This document shows, piece by piece, positions 20,471 to 30,916 of a DNA stretch of 64,000 nucleotides. The position numbers and the translations under genes were made by a program. How positions within the stretch are numbered: the stretch's first letter is position 1; each line of letters starts with the position of its first letter. A model generated the notes under the pieces. That model ran no database searches and was not told the DNA's origin. It was given only the letters and a program-made list of their open reading frames with translations. The stretch is from Candidatus Hepatoplasma crinochetorum (GTDB lineage: Bacteria > Bacillota_I > Bacilli_A > Mycoplasmatales > Hepatoplasmataceae): positions 62,001-126,000 of the forward strand of contig CWGI01000001.1 in assembly GCA_001179805.1 (NCBI GenBank), given 5' to 3'.

Positions 20471-21509
20471 TCCTTTTTTTCAAAAATATTCCTAAAAATC
20501 CATAAAATATAATAAATATATAGGGACAAAAAATATAAGAAGATCATAATCAATTTGTAAATGAAAACATCTCATAATTGTATTTAACTCATGTACTTGG
20601 ATCATTTTGAATAATAATTATCGGATCGATTCCAGGAAGAATAATTGAAGTTGTACGATAAAAATCAATAAAAATATCAAATTGACCTCAAGCTGTAATG
20701 TAATAATAAGGATTTAAAGTTTGAAAAAATCTAAAAATAGAAAAATCTTTAAAAAATCTTTTTTCGATAAATTCAGGATCATTACGATTATAATATGGTT
20801 TAAAACTTAAAACTTGTGTATCTTGATTATAACTATATAATAATTTATCACTATTATTTGATCTTGGTGTATCAAAAGCTGATACTATTCCATAAGTGCC
20901 AGAAAAAAGAATTACAATTACAATTACAAACAATGAAAATATTAAAAATGAACTCAAATTTTTGCTTAAATTTTGTAGTAAAAAAGCCAATACAAAAGTG
21001 ATTATAAAAATAATTAAAAAATAATAAATTAAAAGTCCTCATCGAAAATCTTTGATACTTTTTACACTATAAAAATAATTTTCAGTATTGCTTCAAGTTT
21101 GAAAAACAAGTCAACTTGTATTCATAAAAATATAAAAAAACAAAATTGAAAAGAAAATTGTAAATATAGCGACTATTATTAAATTAAGAAATATTGGAAG
21201 ATAAATCAAACTTTTCTTATTATTAAATTCTAAATTTACTGTTTTATAAAAATGTGATTTTCTAAAATTAAAAAATAAAATTCCATAAAAAAGTAAAGTA
21301 TTTAGTATTAAAGCAAAAGCAAAAGTACTATCTATTACTAAAAAAACGGGAGTTTGAGTAAGAAAAGAGAAATCAAATAAAAAAGGAACAAGAATTATTA
21401 ACAAATAAAATCAATAAGAAGAAACCATTTTCTTAAAAAATAAGAAAAATAATTTATCAAAATTTTGATACATATTAATATTAATTATTGAATTCTTTTC
21501 TACTTTCAT
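20457..21509 (-). CDS. six-helix membrane protein, tandem paralogue C
   Basis: A 350-residue member of the same triplet, first in transcription order and the most divergent copy (FNFRKSHFYKTVNLEFNNKK, YSYNQDTQVLSFKPYY, NPYYYITAWGQFDIFI). Same six-helix plan with a large loop between helices 5 and 6. The ATG at 21507-21509 is preceded by about 30 AT-rich bases after nrdF. The repeated loop motifs suggest a common ligand or partner. Confidence 0.8.
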
Positions 21510-21539
21510 TTTTCATCTTTATACTAACTTTAAATCTTA

Positions 21540-22523
21540 TTAAAAATCTTCAAAATCTTCATCGCTTAATTCTTCATGAATAATCGGTTTTATATATCCA
21601 TTACCCTTAGTGGAAAAAAAATCATGTGTTTTTGTTTCGGTATCTAATCCATTTAAAATAATTGGATTTATATCTTTATCTTCTATATTAAAATAAGGAT
21701 CAAAACCAAAATTCATCAAAGCCTTATCAGCATTATATTGAATAAATTTAATTACATCATCTGTTAAATTAACTTTATCATAAAGTTCTTTTGTATATTC
21801 AAATTCATTTTGATAAAGATCTAACATTAAATCATAGACTTTTTTACGCAATTTTTCTTTTGTTTCTTGATCAAATTTTTTAAAGATATTTTGCGCGATT
21901 AAACCAACAAATGTTCCATGAACAGATTCATCACGAATAATGAGATTAATAATTTCTCCTGAACCGACTAATTTTCCTTGTCCTGAAAATCACAATGGAT
22001 AAAAAAATCCTGAATAAAACAAAAATGTTTCAAGAAGAACAGAAGTTATAAGAGCAAAATATAATTCTTCCTCATTATTAATTTTACGATAATATTTATC
22101 AATTTTCTTAACTTTATATTGTAAATATTTATTTTTCTCAACTCAATCAAAAAGTTCACTTATTTTTTCAGAGCTTGAAAATGTAGAAAAAATAGTAGAA
22201 TAAGATTTTGCATGCATCTGTTCCATCGCTCCCATAAAAGCAAAAACCGCTTTTACATGTAAATCTTCAATTTTATCTAATATTAGTGGCATCCCCACTC
22301 CACCTTGTTCTGTGTCTAGTAAAGTAAGTCCAGCTAAGATTTTTTCATAAGTATCTTTTTGCTCTTTTGTTAATTTATCTCAATGTTTTCGATCTTCTAC
22401 TAAAGAAATTTCTTCATCAACTCAAAATTGTCTAATATTTTGATCTCAAAATAATTTCACAAAATTATTATCTATTTTATTTCAATTAATTGCTTTTATT
22501 GCTTTTTCTTTTTTATTAAGCAT
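21540..22523 (-). CDS. nrdF: ribonucleotide reductase class Ib, beta subunit
   Basis: Carries the metal-tyrosyl radical for deoxynucleotide synthesis. The 327-residue protein keeps all canonical ligands: Asp in LTLLDTEQ, Glu and His in MEQMHAKSY with the radical Tyr, Glu in LLETFLFYSGF, and Glu and His in RDESVHG. So it is an ordinary class Ib enzyme. Several TGA codons are Trp. The ATG overlaps the nrdE stop by 8 bases. Order is nrdI-nrdE-nrdF. Confidence 0.96.
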
Positions 22524-24624
22524 GGCAAGATTCACACTCCTCAATTTTTAAATTTTTTGTTCGCGTATAATATAGAGCTTTTAAACCTTTTCTATTTGCA
22601 TAAATATATAATTTAGCAAGATCTTTTGTTGAAATAGAGCTATCAACATAAAGAATTGTTGAAATTCCTTGATCAATATGTTCTTGAATAGTTGCTACCA
22701 TATCGATAATTTTTTTCTGATCCATATTATAAGCTGTTTTATAAAATAAAATATTATCTCTTTTAAGATAAGGCATTGGATAATAAGTTACAGAATTTGC
22801 ATATGTTCTTGCTTCAATTATTGAAGTAATAGGCATCACCGAAGGAGTGGCATTTGCGATATAAGCTGTCGATTGATTAGGAGCAATTGCTAATCTATAT
22901 CCATGATAAAGACCGTATTTTTTTACATCCTCTGCTAATTTTTTTCAATCTTCAATTTGTGGTAATTTAATACCTTGAAAAAGTTCTTTTATTTTTAAAT
23001 CTTTCGGTAAAAATTCTTTTGTAAAATATTTTTTAAAATAATTACCATTTGCATATTCAGATTTATCAAAATCAATAAAAGTTGCATTTTCTCTTTTTGC
23101 AATCTCCATAGATTTTTTAATTGAATAAAAATTTACAGCACTAAAAAAAACACTAGCAAATTCACGTGCTTCATCAGATTCATATCTAATTCTATTTTTA
23201 GCAAGATAACCATGTAAATTTAAAGCTCCCAATCCAACGGCGTGTAATTCTTTGTTTGCTTTATTTATTCCAGGAGCAAATTTTAAATCCGACAATTCAA
23301 CAACAGATGTCAATGCTTCCATCGCAATTGATACCGTATATTCAATATCTTTATGTTCCATAATTTTTGCAATATTTAAAGAACCTAAATTACATAATAC
23401 ATCTCTTTTAATTTGATCTTTCTGATCATAATTATTGATAATCGATGTCTCTTGTAATTGAAATATCTCTGTACATAAATTACTCATTTTAATTTGTCCA
23501 ATATTTTTTAAAGGATGAACTCTATTTGCATTATCTTTATAAATAATATAAGGATAACCAGATTCAAGTTGTGTTTTAGCAATTTTTAAAAGTAATTTAC
23601 GAGCAGAGATATAATCTTTATTTATTCTTTTATCTTCCAATAGAGTTTGATAATATTTATTGATATCAAGATCATCTAAATCTTTTTGATAATATTTTTT
23701 GACATCATAAGGAGAAAATATCGCCATTATTTTATTCTCTCTTGCGAGTTCAAATACTTTATCACTTACAATAAGTCCTAAAGAAAGAAATTGAATTCGA
23801 TGTTTTTCATCTGCATTAATTTTTTTAGTATCTAAAAATTCCATTACATCTTTATGAAAAATATTTAAATAAGCCGCTCCCGCTCCGTTTCTTTGATCTA
23901 ATTTATTTGCAAATGAAAAACCATCTTCTAATAATTTTAAAATTGGCATTACTCCTGCTGTGATATTTCTAACTCCCCTTAGAGAAGAACCTCTTGAACG
24001 AATTTTAGAAAGATTAATAGCGACACCACCCCCAATTTTTGAAAGATGCATTGAAGTTCCTAAAATATAATTGATTGAATTTAGAGTATCATCCATTTCT
24101 AATAAAAAACAAGAAATCATCTCACCTGAATTTATTCTACCTGCATCTTGCATTGTCGGTGTTGCAGGTTGGTAACGTCCACTTATAACTTCTGTTGCAA
24201 TTTCATTTGCAATTTTATAATTACCGCGACCAAGATATAAAGCTAAAATTAAAACACGATCAATATAGTCTTCATAATTTATATTTTTATCAGTTGATTT
24301 TAACGTATATTCATTTAGAAATTTTTTTGCTGCCATATATGAATCAAAAAGATGATTTTTACCGAGAAGAAAATCATATAAATCATTAATTTCTTTTTCT
24401 GAATATCATTTTAAAACAAGTGGATTATAAAGTTTAAGATCTACTAATTCTTTAATTTTTTGATAACCATTTTCACTAAATTGATAATCTTTATAAAAAT
24501 TTGCAAGGAAAATATCTCTTGCAATCTTATCTTTTTCTAATTGATAAAAATCTGTTTTATCTTTTACTTTGATTTGATTATTTAATTTTATATCGATTAA
24601 ATGCTCATGATAATTAATTTCCAT
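22516..24624 (-). CDS. nrdE: ribonucleotide reductase class Ib, alpha subunit
   Basis: The catalytic subunit that reduces ribonucleoside diphosphates. The 702-residue protein has PATPTMQDAGR, the first active-site Cys in MISCFLLEMDD, GGGVAINLSKIR, NLCTEIFQ and CNLGSLN with the radical Cys region, and ends in CESC, the C-terminal pair re-reduced by a glutaredoxin-like donor. Length is normal for NrdE. ATG at 24622-24624 is chosen as it gives the usual N-terminus and overlaps the nrdI stop by 11 bases. Confidence 0.96.
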
Positions 24625-24982
24625 TATCCAAAAACTCCAAAATATTTTTTTTGCATTCTTCAATCTGATTATTTGTTCCTGCTAATTCAATACTTGCAAA
24701 ATATTTAACATCATAATCCTTTGAAATTGTTTTTGCTGCTTTACAATAACTTTGACCTCAATTTCTATTTCCTGATCCAATTACACCGATCATTTTTTCA
24801 CTATTGCTTTCTAAAAAAGATTTAACTTCTGGTTGAATTTGACCAAACCCAACTGAAGAAGCAATAAGGATGTATTTATCATCGATTATTAAATTTTTTT
24901 TAATCTCTTCAATTGGGAATAAATTTAATTTTTCAGCTATTTTTTTTGTATTTCCGGTTAAAGAAAAGTAGACAAATTTCAT
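24614..24982 (-). CDS. nrdI: flavodoxin-like NrdI
   Basis: A small flavoprotein that supplies oxidant for the NrdF manganese-tyrosyl cofactor. The 122-residue protein shows the FMN-binding start FVYFSLTGNTKKIAEKL, ASSVGFGQ and GVIGSGNRNWGQSYCKAA (Trp from TGA). It is the first gene of the nrd operon. Its start is preceded by AAGGATG about 15 bases upstream, an unusually long spacing. Confidence 0.94.
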
Positions 24983-25019
24983 TGTTTGTTATATTACATC
25001 CTTTTTTGTTTTTTATCCC

Positions 25020-25047
25020 TTTCCTAATTAAAATATTAATTAGGAAA
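25020..25047. repeat. 12-base inverted repeat between leuS and nrdI
   Basis: Arms TTTCCTAATTAA (25020-25031) and TTAATTAGGAAA (25036-25047), loop AATA. On the minus strand the bases that follow are A-rich, not T-rich, so it is not a standard terminator for leuS. It sits about 40 bases before the nrdI start and could be an operator or an RNA hairpin. Confidence 0.6.
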
Positions 25048-25072
25048 TTTGTAGAATTATTATAATACTTTT

Positions 25073-26989
25073 TTAAAATTCTATTAAGATAATTTTATCT
25101 TTAATTATTTTCAATCTATAATTAATTTTATTTTGTAAGTATTTTTTAAAATTTCTATTTAAATATTCTCTTAATTTACCATCATCTCTAATATCTAGAT
25201 CATTAATTTCTAAGATTTTACCTCTAAATTTACCATTTATTTGCACAATGTAAATTCTATTTCCTCTTTTCTCCTCTATTGTATATTTTTTAGGTCAAGA
25301 TTTAGTAAAAAAATTAATAATTTTTTTCTCTTTTAAAAAAGCAATTTCTTCTGCAATATGAGGGGCATAACAAGATAAAATTTGTAAAAAAGAAAGAGTT
25401 ATTTTCTTTGTAATTTCTCTTTCTTTATAAAGAAAATTTATAAATATCATCATTTGTGAAATTGCGGTATTAAATTTTAAATTTGTAAAATCTTTTTCAA
25501 TTTTATCTAATAACTTATTAAAATTAATTTTTAATTGATAATTAGGATTCTCAACAATTTTTAAATTACCTTCTACAATAAATAAACGATATACTCGTTG
25601 TAATCAATTATAAATTCCATTGATTGATTTATCAGATCAAGCTTTTTTTTCATCCAAAGGACCCATAAACATTAGATAAAGTCTTAATGTATCTGCTCCA
25701 TATTTTTCAATTATTTGATCAGGATTTATTACATTTCCTTTTGATTTAGACATTTTTTGTCCATCAGGACCTAAAATCATTCCTTGATTAAACAAGCGAA
25801 TGAATGGTTCCTCAATTGAAGTTATTTTTAAATCATATAAAAATAGATGTCAAAATCTAGCATATAATAAATGTAAAACAGCATGTTCTTGCCCGCCAAT
25901 ATAAAGATCAACCGGTAATCACTTATCGATTAATTCTTTTGCTTTATTACTATCAATATCAAGATATGTTCCATTATCTTGTTTCAATAAATAAGCAATA
26001 TAATATCAACAAGAACCAGCTCATTGAGGCATTGTATTTAAATCTCTTATTCCTTTTTTTCCATTAATTTCAACATTTATTCAATTTTTAGCATGACTAA
26101 GAGCAGGTTTACCATCTTGTGAAAAATGATAATTTTTGATCTCTGGTAATTTAATTGGATATTCTTCTTCTGGAATTAAGTAAATTTCACCATTTTCAAA
26201 GTGAATAATTGGAAAAGGTTCTCCTCAATATCGTTGTCTTGCAAATATTCAATCTTTCAAATGCAATTTATCTGTAAAATTATTATTATGATCTTTTAAA
26301 TAAATTCAATTTTTTTGTAAATTTTTTACAGATTCAGGTCAGTTTAACTTATCCAAACCTTTAAATAATCGATCAGCATATTTAGTGATTTTTAAAACTC
26401 ACTGTTGCATCTTTTTTTTATAAACAGGAAGATCATCACGTTCTGCTACTCTTTTTCCTTCTTTATTTAAAATTATCTCTTCATTTGCAAGGACTGTATT
26501 TAACGAGGGAGATCAGTTGACTTCAATTTCTTTAAGTTCTGCTAATCCATTTTTATAAAGTCTTGCAAAAATTATCTGTGTGATTTTAAAATAATTTCTA
26601 TCGGTTGTATTAACTTCTTTTTTTCAGTCAAAAGCAAAAGCTAATTTTTTTAATTGGATTCTAAAATTAATGATATTTTTTTCTGTAAATTTTGCAGGCG
26701 AATTTCCTGTTTTAATTGCATATTGCTCAGCAGGTAATCCAAAAGCATCAAAACCGATTGGATGTAAAACTTCATATCCTTGCATCTTTTTCATTCGAGC
26801 GATAATGTCTGTTGCTGTATATCCTTCTGGATGACCGACATGTAATCCTGATCCAGATGGATAAGGAAACATATCTAATACATAATATTTTTTCTTATTT
26901 GTATTCAAATTAGTATAGAAAATGTTATTTTTTTCTCAATAATTTTGTCATTTTTTTTCAATTGATAAATGATTATATTTTTCGATCAT
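25073..26989 (-). CDS. leuS: leucyl-tRNA synthetase lacking the CP1 editing domain
   Basis: Charges tRNA-Leu. The catalytic core is intact: [12 protein letters not shown] (HIGH class), [29 protein letters not shown] and KMSKSKGNV. The protein is only 638 residues where about 800 is usual. The missing part is the CP1 editing domain: NWI near residue 227 is followed by only some 17 residues before KDWIFARQRYW (245-255), with none of the TTRPDT or editing-pocket motifs. Mycoplasma mobile LeuRS is known for the same natural loss. Many TGA codons are Trp. GGAGAG lies 5-6 bases before the ATG. Reading frame is unbroken, so this is not a degraded gene. Confidence 0.96.
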
Positions 26990-27147
26990 TTCTCTCTCCA
27001 ATATTTTTTCTTAATCCAAATTTTCAAAATAATAAATTATTTTAAAAATTAAATCATAAGAAGCAAAAAGATTATATACAAAATTTATATTATAATTTAT
27101 AAAAATTAAGTAAATAATTCAAAAAAACAAGGTGGAAATTTATTTAG

Positions 27148-28272
27148 ATGAAAAAAACAATTACAGGTTATGATTATAAAAACAGAAAAATTAAAATAAT
27201 AATTGATAATGGTAAAATTATGAGTACTAGATTCTTAAAAAAAATGGAATACGCTGATGATTTTTTAGTTATTCCGGGATTCATTGATATTCATACTTAT
27301 GGGGGTTATGGATTTGATTGATTAAATGGAAAAGAGGAAAATGTTTTAAAATATCTAAAAGATATTGCTATTAAAGAGGGAGTAACTAGTGTAACTGGAA
27401 CGTTACCAACATTAGATGTACAAAGTTTAAGAAATTCTTTTAAAAATCTTTCTAATTTAATCGGAGAAAAAGTAGATGGTGCTAATTTTTTGGGATGAAA
27501 TATTGAAGGTCCTTTTATTGATGAAAATAAACTTGGAAGTTTTTTTGATAGATTAACTGTAAGAAAATTAACTATTTATAATATTGATCGTTATTTTAAA
27601 AATTTTATTAATACAATTAAAATTATGACAATTGATCCAAAAGACGCGAGTCAAGAGATAATAGATATTTTAAAATCTAATGGAGTTAAAATATTTGCTG
27701 GACATACAAAAGCAGAAAAAAAAGACATAATGGGAAAAGCGGTTGATGGAATTACCCATTTTAATCATGAAATGATTAAAATGGGTGAAAAACAAGATAG
27801 TCTTGCAAAATATGCTTTAAAAAGCAATGATCTTTATATTGAATTTATAAATGATAGAATTCATCATAATTTAAAAGAATCAAAAAAAATATATAAAAAA
27901 AAGAATGCAAAATATTTAATTTTAATTACTGATTCTTTACCGGTGAAAGGATTAAAAAATGGCGAATATGTTATTTTTAATCGCTATTTTGAAAAAAAAG
28001 ATCAAGCTGTTTATAATAATAAAGGTGAAATTGTAGGGTCTGTTCATACGATGCTAAATGCATTTAAATATTGACATCATCTTGGAGCATCACTTAGAGA
28101 ATGTGTGCTCGCAACATCAACAAATGCTGCAAAACTTTTAAATTTAAATAAAGGTAAATTAAGCCGTGGATACGATGCCGATATTTTAATTTTAGATCGA
28201 AAAAAATTTAAAATTAAAAAAGTTTATATAAATGGAGAAGAATTGGAAGAAAATAAAGAAGAAGAAAAATAG
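27148..28272 (+). CDS. nagA: N-acetylglucosamine-6-phosphate deacetylase
   Basis: An amidohydrolase that deacetylates GlcNAc-6-phosphate. The 374-residue protein follows the family: PGFIDIHTYGGYGFDW, GWNIEGPFID with the metal Glu, AGHTKAE, ITHFNHEM, IELITDS-type ITDSLPVKG with the catalytic Asp, and GYDADILILDR at the end. It differs from consensus at HTYG (often HVHG) and FNHEM (often FNAM). Three TGA codons are Trp. AAGGTGG lies about 15 bases before ATG. The next gene is a degenerate nagB-like ORF. No PTS gene is in the window. Confidence 0.88.
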
Positions 28273-28311
28273 ATATTAAAGTAAAATTTTAATATTAAAA
28301 TCAAAAAGCAA

Positions 28312-28983
28312 ATGAAAATAATAAGAAAAAATAGAACAGAAATTTTAAATCTTATTTCTAATCAAATTATAAATTTAATAAAAGAGCAGGAAAATCCTTC
28401 TTTTCTTATCCCTTCTGATCAAAATTTAATTGATCTTTATCAAAAAATTGTTGAAAAATATCATAATAAAACAATAAGTTTTGTCGAAAGTAAAATATTT
28501 ACTTTAAGTGAATATATAAATTCAGAAAAAAATAGAATAGAATCTCTTAATCAAATTATTGATAATAATTTAATTAAAAAAATAGATCTTAAAAAAGAAA
28601 ATTTTTATTATCCAAAAGATGTTTCTTCTTATAATCAGCTTTTAGATAGTATTTTTAAATTTAATTTTACTTTATTATATCTTGATAATGATTTCGAAAT
28701 ATCTTTTAATAGCATTAAAGGAAAACTAATTAATCGTACTAAAATTATTGGGTTATCTGATATTTTAATTAAAGATAGATTTAAAGATCAAAAAAATCAT
28801 CCTCAATTAGCAATCACATTAGGAATAAAAGATATCTTCGAAAAAAGTGAAAATATATATCTTTTAATATTGGGAGAAGATAAGAAAAATATCATCAATA
28901 AAATTGAAGATAAGAATGATTTTTTCTTTCTTAAATTATTGCTAATGCATAAAAATATTACAATTCTTACAGATAATTTATAA
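28312..28983 (+). CDS. degenerate NagB-like protein
   Basis: A 223-residue relative of glucosamine-6-phosphate deaminase, recognisable from the order of blocks: SFVESKIFTLSEYI (normally ending LDEY), LAITLGIKDIFEKS (normally ALTMGIGTI), ILGEDKKNII, and the end LMHKNITILTDNL. The phosphate loop TGSTP has become IPSDQN, the catalytic Asp of DEY is Ser, and the GDGHIAFNEP block reads DNDFEISFNSI, losing the catalytic His and Glu. It should not be an active deaminase unless the chemistry differs. The frame is intact over the full length, arguing for a retained, perhaps regulatory role. It follows nagA by 39 bases. Confidence 0.7.
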   Translation: MKIIRKNRTEILNLISNQIINLIKEQENPSFLIPSDQNLIDLYQKIVEKYHNKTISFVESKIFTLSEYINSEKNRIESLNQIIDNNLIKKIDLKKENFYYPKDVSSYNQLLDSIFKFNFTLLYLDNDFEISFNSIKGKLINRTKIIGLSDILIKDRFKDQKNHPQLAITLGIKDIFEKSENIYLLILGEDKKNIINKIEDKNDFFFLKLLLMHKNITILTDNL

Positions 28984-29009
28984 TAAATCTAGTAAATAAT
29001 GAAGAATAA

Positions 29010-29180
29010 GAAAATTGAAATTGCAAATTAGAATATGAACATGATAATTATGGAGAAAGAATAGGGAATTGTGAGTATCGTTGTGATTGTGGAGAATTAA
29101 TTTATTTTGAAGATCATAATGATATTCCTGGTTCTAGAAGTCATAATAGAATATTATATGGTGAATTATTAGAACAATAA
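29010..29180 (+). pseudogene. remnant ORF with CDCG zinc-ribbon-like motif
   Basis: An open stretch of 56 codons without a usable start, beginning after a TAA at 29007. It reads ENWNCKLEYEHDNYGERIG, then NCEYRCDCGELIYF and DIPGSRSHNRILYGELLEQ before TAA. GERIG followed by RCDCG resembles the Cys-rich start of phage-type HNH/AP2 proteins, but the second Cys pair is missing. The upstream ATG at 28999 is out of frame and stops after ten codons. Probably a decayed gene; a terminator follows immediately. Confidence 0.45.
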
Positions 29181-29185
29181 AACAA

Positions 29186-29219
29186 TAAAAAAATCGTTCT
29201 TAAATGAGCGGTTTTTTTA
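29186..29219 (+). terminator. rho-independent terminator after the nag region
   Basis: Stem AAAATCGTTC against GAGCGGTTTT with G-T pairs, loop TTAAAT, followed by TTTTTTTAT. It closes the plus-strand nagA transcript region, 6 bases after the remnant ORF. Confidence 0.75.
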
Positions 29220-29311
29220 TATTAATACAATCAAATTAATCATTTTTAATTATTTTTAAAAATTATAACTATAATTCAAAATATTTTATACTTATAAAAA
29301 GGAAGATTTAA

Positions 29312-30442
29312 ATGAATAAAAAAGAAATAATAGATGAAATTAACAATTACTTAGATAAATCAATCTTATATAGAATTTTTAATAATAAAAAAATACTATA
29401 TAAAATTTTAAATGATTTAAATAAAGAATCACAAACAGAAAATTATTATGATAAATTTATAGAAATTAAAGGCGAAAATAAAAATTTAATTGAAAGTTAT
29501 AATAAAATAAATGAAAATTATATTGAAGCAAAAACAATTTGAAATCAAAAAATTGAAACAATTGATATTTTAAAAGAACAAAAGGAAAAATTAGAAAAGG
29601 AAATTAATGATTTAAAAAGCAAAATTGCTTTAATTGATAGAGATAAGGAAAGATTAAATCAAGATTTAATTAATCAAAAAGATATTAATAAAGAAATGAA
29701 TAATAAATTAGATTTATTTTCAGAAAAAATCAACAAAAATACTGAAAATACTGAAAATTTAACAAAACTATTTAAAGGTTCTCCAGCAAGTAAAGGAAAA
29801 ATTGCAGAAATTCGTTTAAAAGAGATAATTCAAAATTCTATAAGTAATTTAAATTTATATACTTTTAATTTAAAAGTTGGAACAGGAATTGTCGAATTTG
29901 CCGTTCGTGCAAAAGAAACCGATAATTGAATTCCTATTGATAGTAAATTTATTGAACCTAATCTTGATTTAAATCAAGAACCTATTATCGACCAAAAATA
30001 TAAATCAAATGTTTTAAAAAGAGCAAAAGAAATATCAACAAAATATTTAGATAAAAAAATTACAAATATTTTTGGTATATTAGTTTTACAAAATGAATAT
30101 ATTTATGAAAAAATTAGTGAAGATTATGATTTTTTTAACGAAGCCCAAAAATTAAATATATATATATCTTCACCAACAACATTCATTCAATTTTTAAGAA
30201 CTATTAATACCATTTCTTTTAATTTAGAATTATTAAAAGATGTTGATATTTTTAAAAAAGATATGAGAATTTTAATAGGAAATATTCAAAATTTCTATAA
30301 TAATACTGAAAAAGGAATTAAATTATTAAATAAAGCATTTGATAATGATTATAAAAAAATTGATAAAAGCAGTGAAATAGTTTTAAATAAAATTAATTTA
30401 ATAAACCAAAAGCAAAATTTAATTGATATTGAAAAAAATTAA
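29312..30442 (+). CDS. rmuC: RmuC-family protein
   Basis: RmuC proteins have a nuclease-like fold and limit inversions or recombination at repeats. The 376-residue protein has a long N-terminal coiled coil (residues 30-145, with no membrane helix), GSPASKGKIAEIRLKEII matching the family's GKxGE block, then NWIPIDSKF matching the conserved lPIDaKF, with a Trp from TGA, and a helical C-terminus. AGGAAG lies 6 bases before the ATG. It is monocistronic with a terminator behind. RmuC is not universal in Mollicutes. Confidence 0.82.
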
Positions 30443-30455
30443 TCTTGTTAAAAAC

Positions 30456-30483
30456 AAAAATCCCTTTTTAAAAAGGGATTTTA
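30456..30483. terminator. bidirectional terminator between rmuC and rplQ
   Basis: Near-perfect palindrome AAAAATCCCTTTTT (30456-30469) and AAAAAGGGATTTTA (30470-30483), in the gap between two convergent genes, giving T runs on both strands. Confidence 0.8.
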
Positions 30484-30509
30484 TTATAAAACAAGCTATT
30501 TTTTAATTA

Positions 30510-30893
30510 TTATGTAAATAGAATAATAGAAACAGGAGAGTTATCACCTTTTCTATTTCCATATTTTAAAACTCTTGTATATCCACCGTTACGATTTTTA
30601 TATTTAGGTGCAATATCTTCGAATAGTTTTTGAATTACAGTTTTTTCTTTCTTATTTACTGTTACTTTTACGTTACGTAAAACTTTAGCTACTCTTCTTC
30701 TTGCATTTACATCATCTTTTTTTGCGATTGTAATTAAACGATCCATTTTCTTCTGTAAATTTTTTGCTTTTGCATGATTTGTAATTAATTTTTCGTTAAT
30801 GACAAGATCTGTAAGTTGATTTCTTTCAATTCTTTCAGTTCTTGCAAAATCATGAACGTTCGATTGTCTTTGCGCAGGGTTTTTATTAGCCAT
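30510..30893 (-). CDS. rplQ: ribosomal protein L17
   Basis: Large-subunit protein near the exit tunnel; 127 residues. The conserved N-terminal RNA-binding half (here MANKNPAQRQSNVHDFARTE) and the C-terminal GGYTRVLKYGNRKGDNSPV are present. Last gene of the rpmJ-rpsM-rpsK-rpoA-rplQ run, 23 bases after rpoA. Confidence 0.94.
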   Translation of the reverse strand: MANKNPAQRQSNVHDFARTERIERNQLTDLVINEKLITNHAKAKNLQKKMDRLITIAKKDDVNARRRVAKVLRNVKVTVNKKEKTVIQKLFEDIAPKYKNRNGGYTRVLKYGNRKGDNSPVSIILFT

Positions 30894-30916
30894 CTTAAAT
30901 CTAAATAAATTCCTTT

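Noticed and set aside
21540-22523. Possible metal-free (class Ie) NrdF as known in some Mollicutes
   Set aside because: All canonical metal ligands and the radical Tyr are present, so it reads as ordinary class Ib.
25020-25047. Inverted repeat as terminator of leuS
   Set aside because: On the minus strand it is followed by A-rich, not T-rich, sequence; kept only as a repeat.
28999-29031. Tiny ATG ORF before the Cys-rich remnant
   Set aside because: It stops after ten codons and is out of frame with the remnant.
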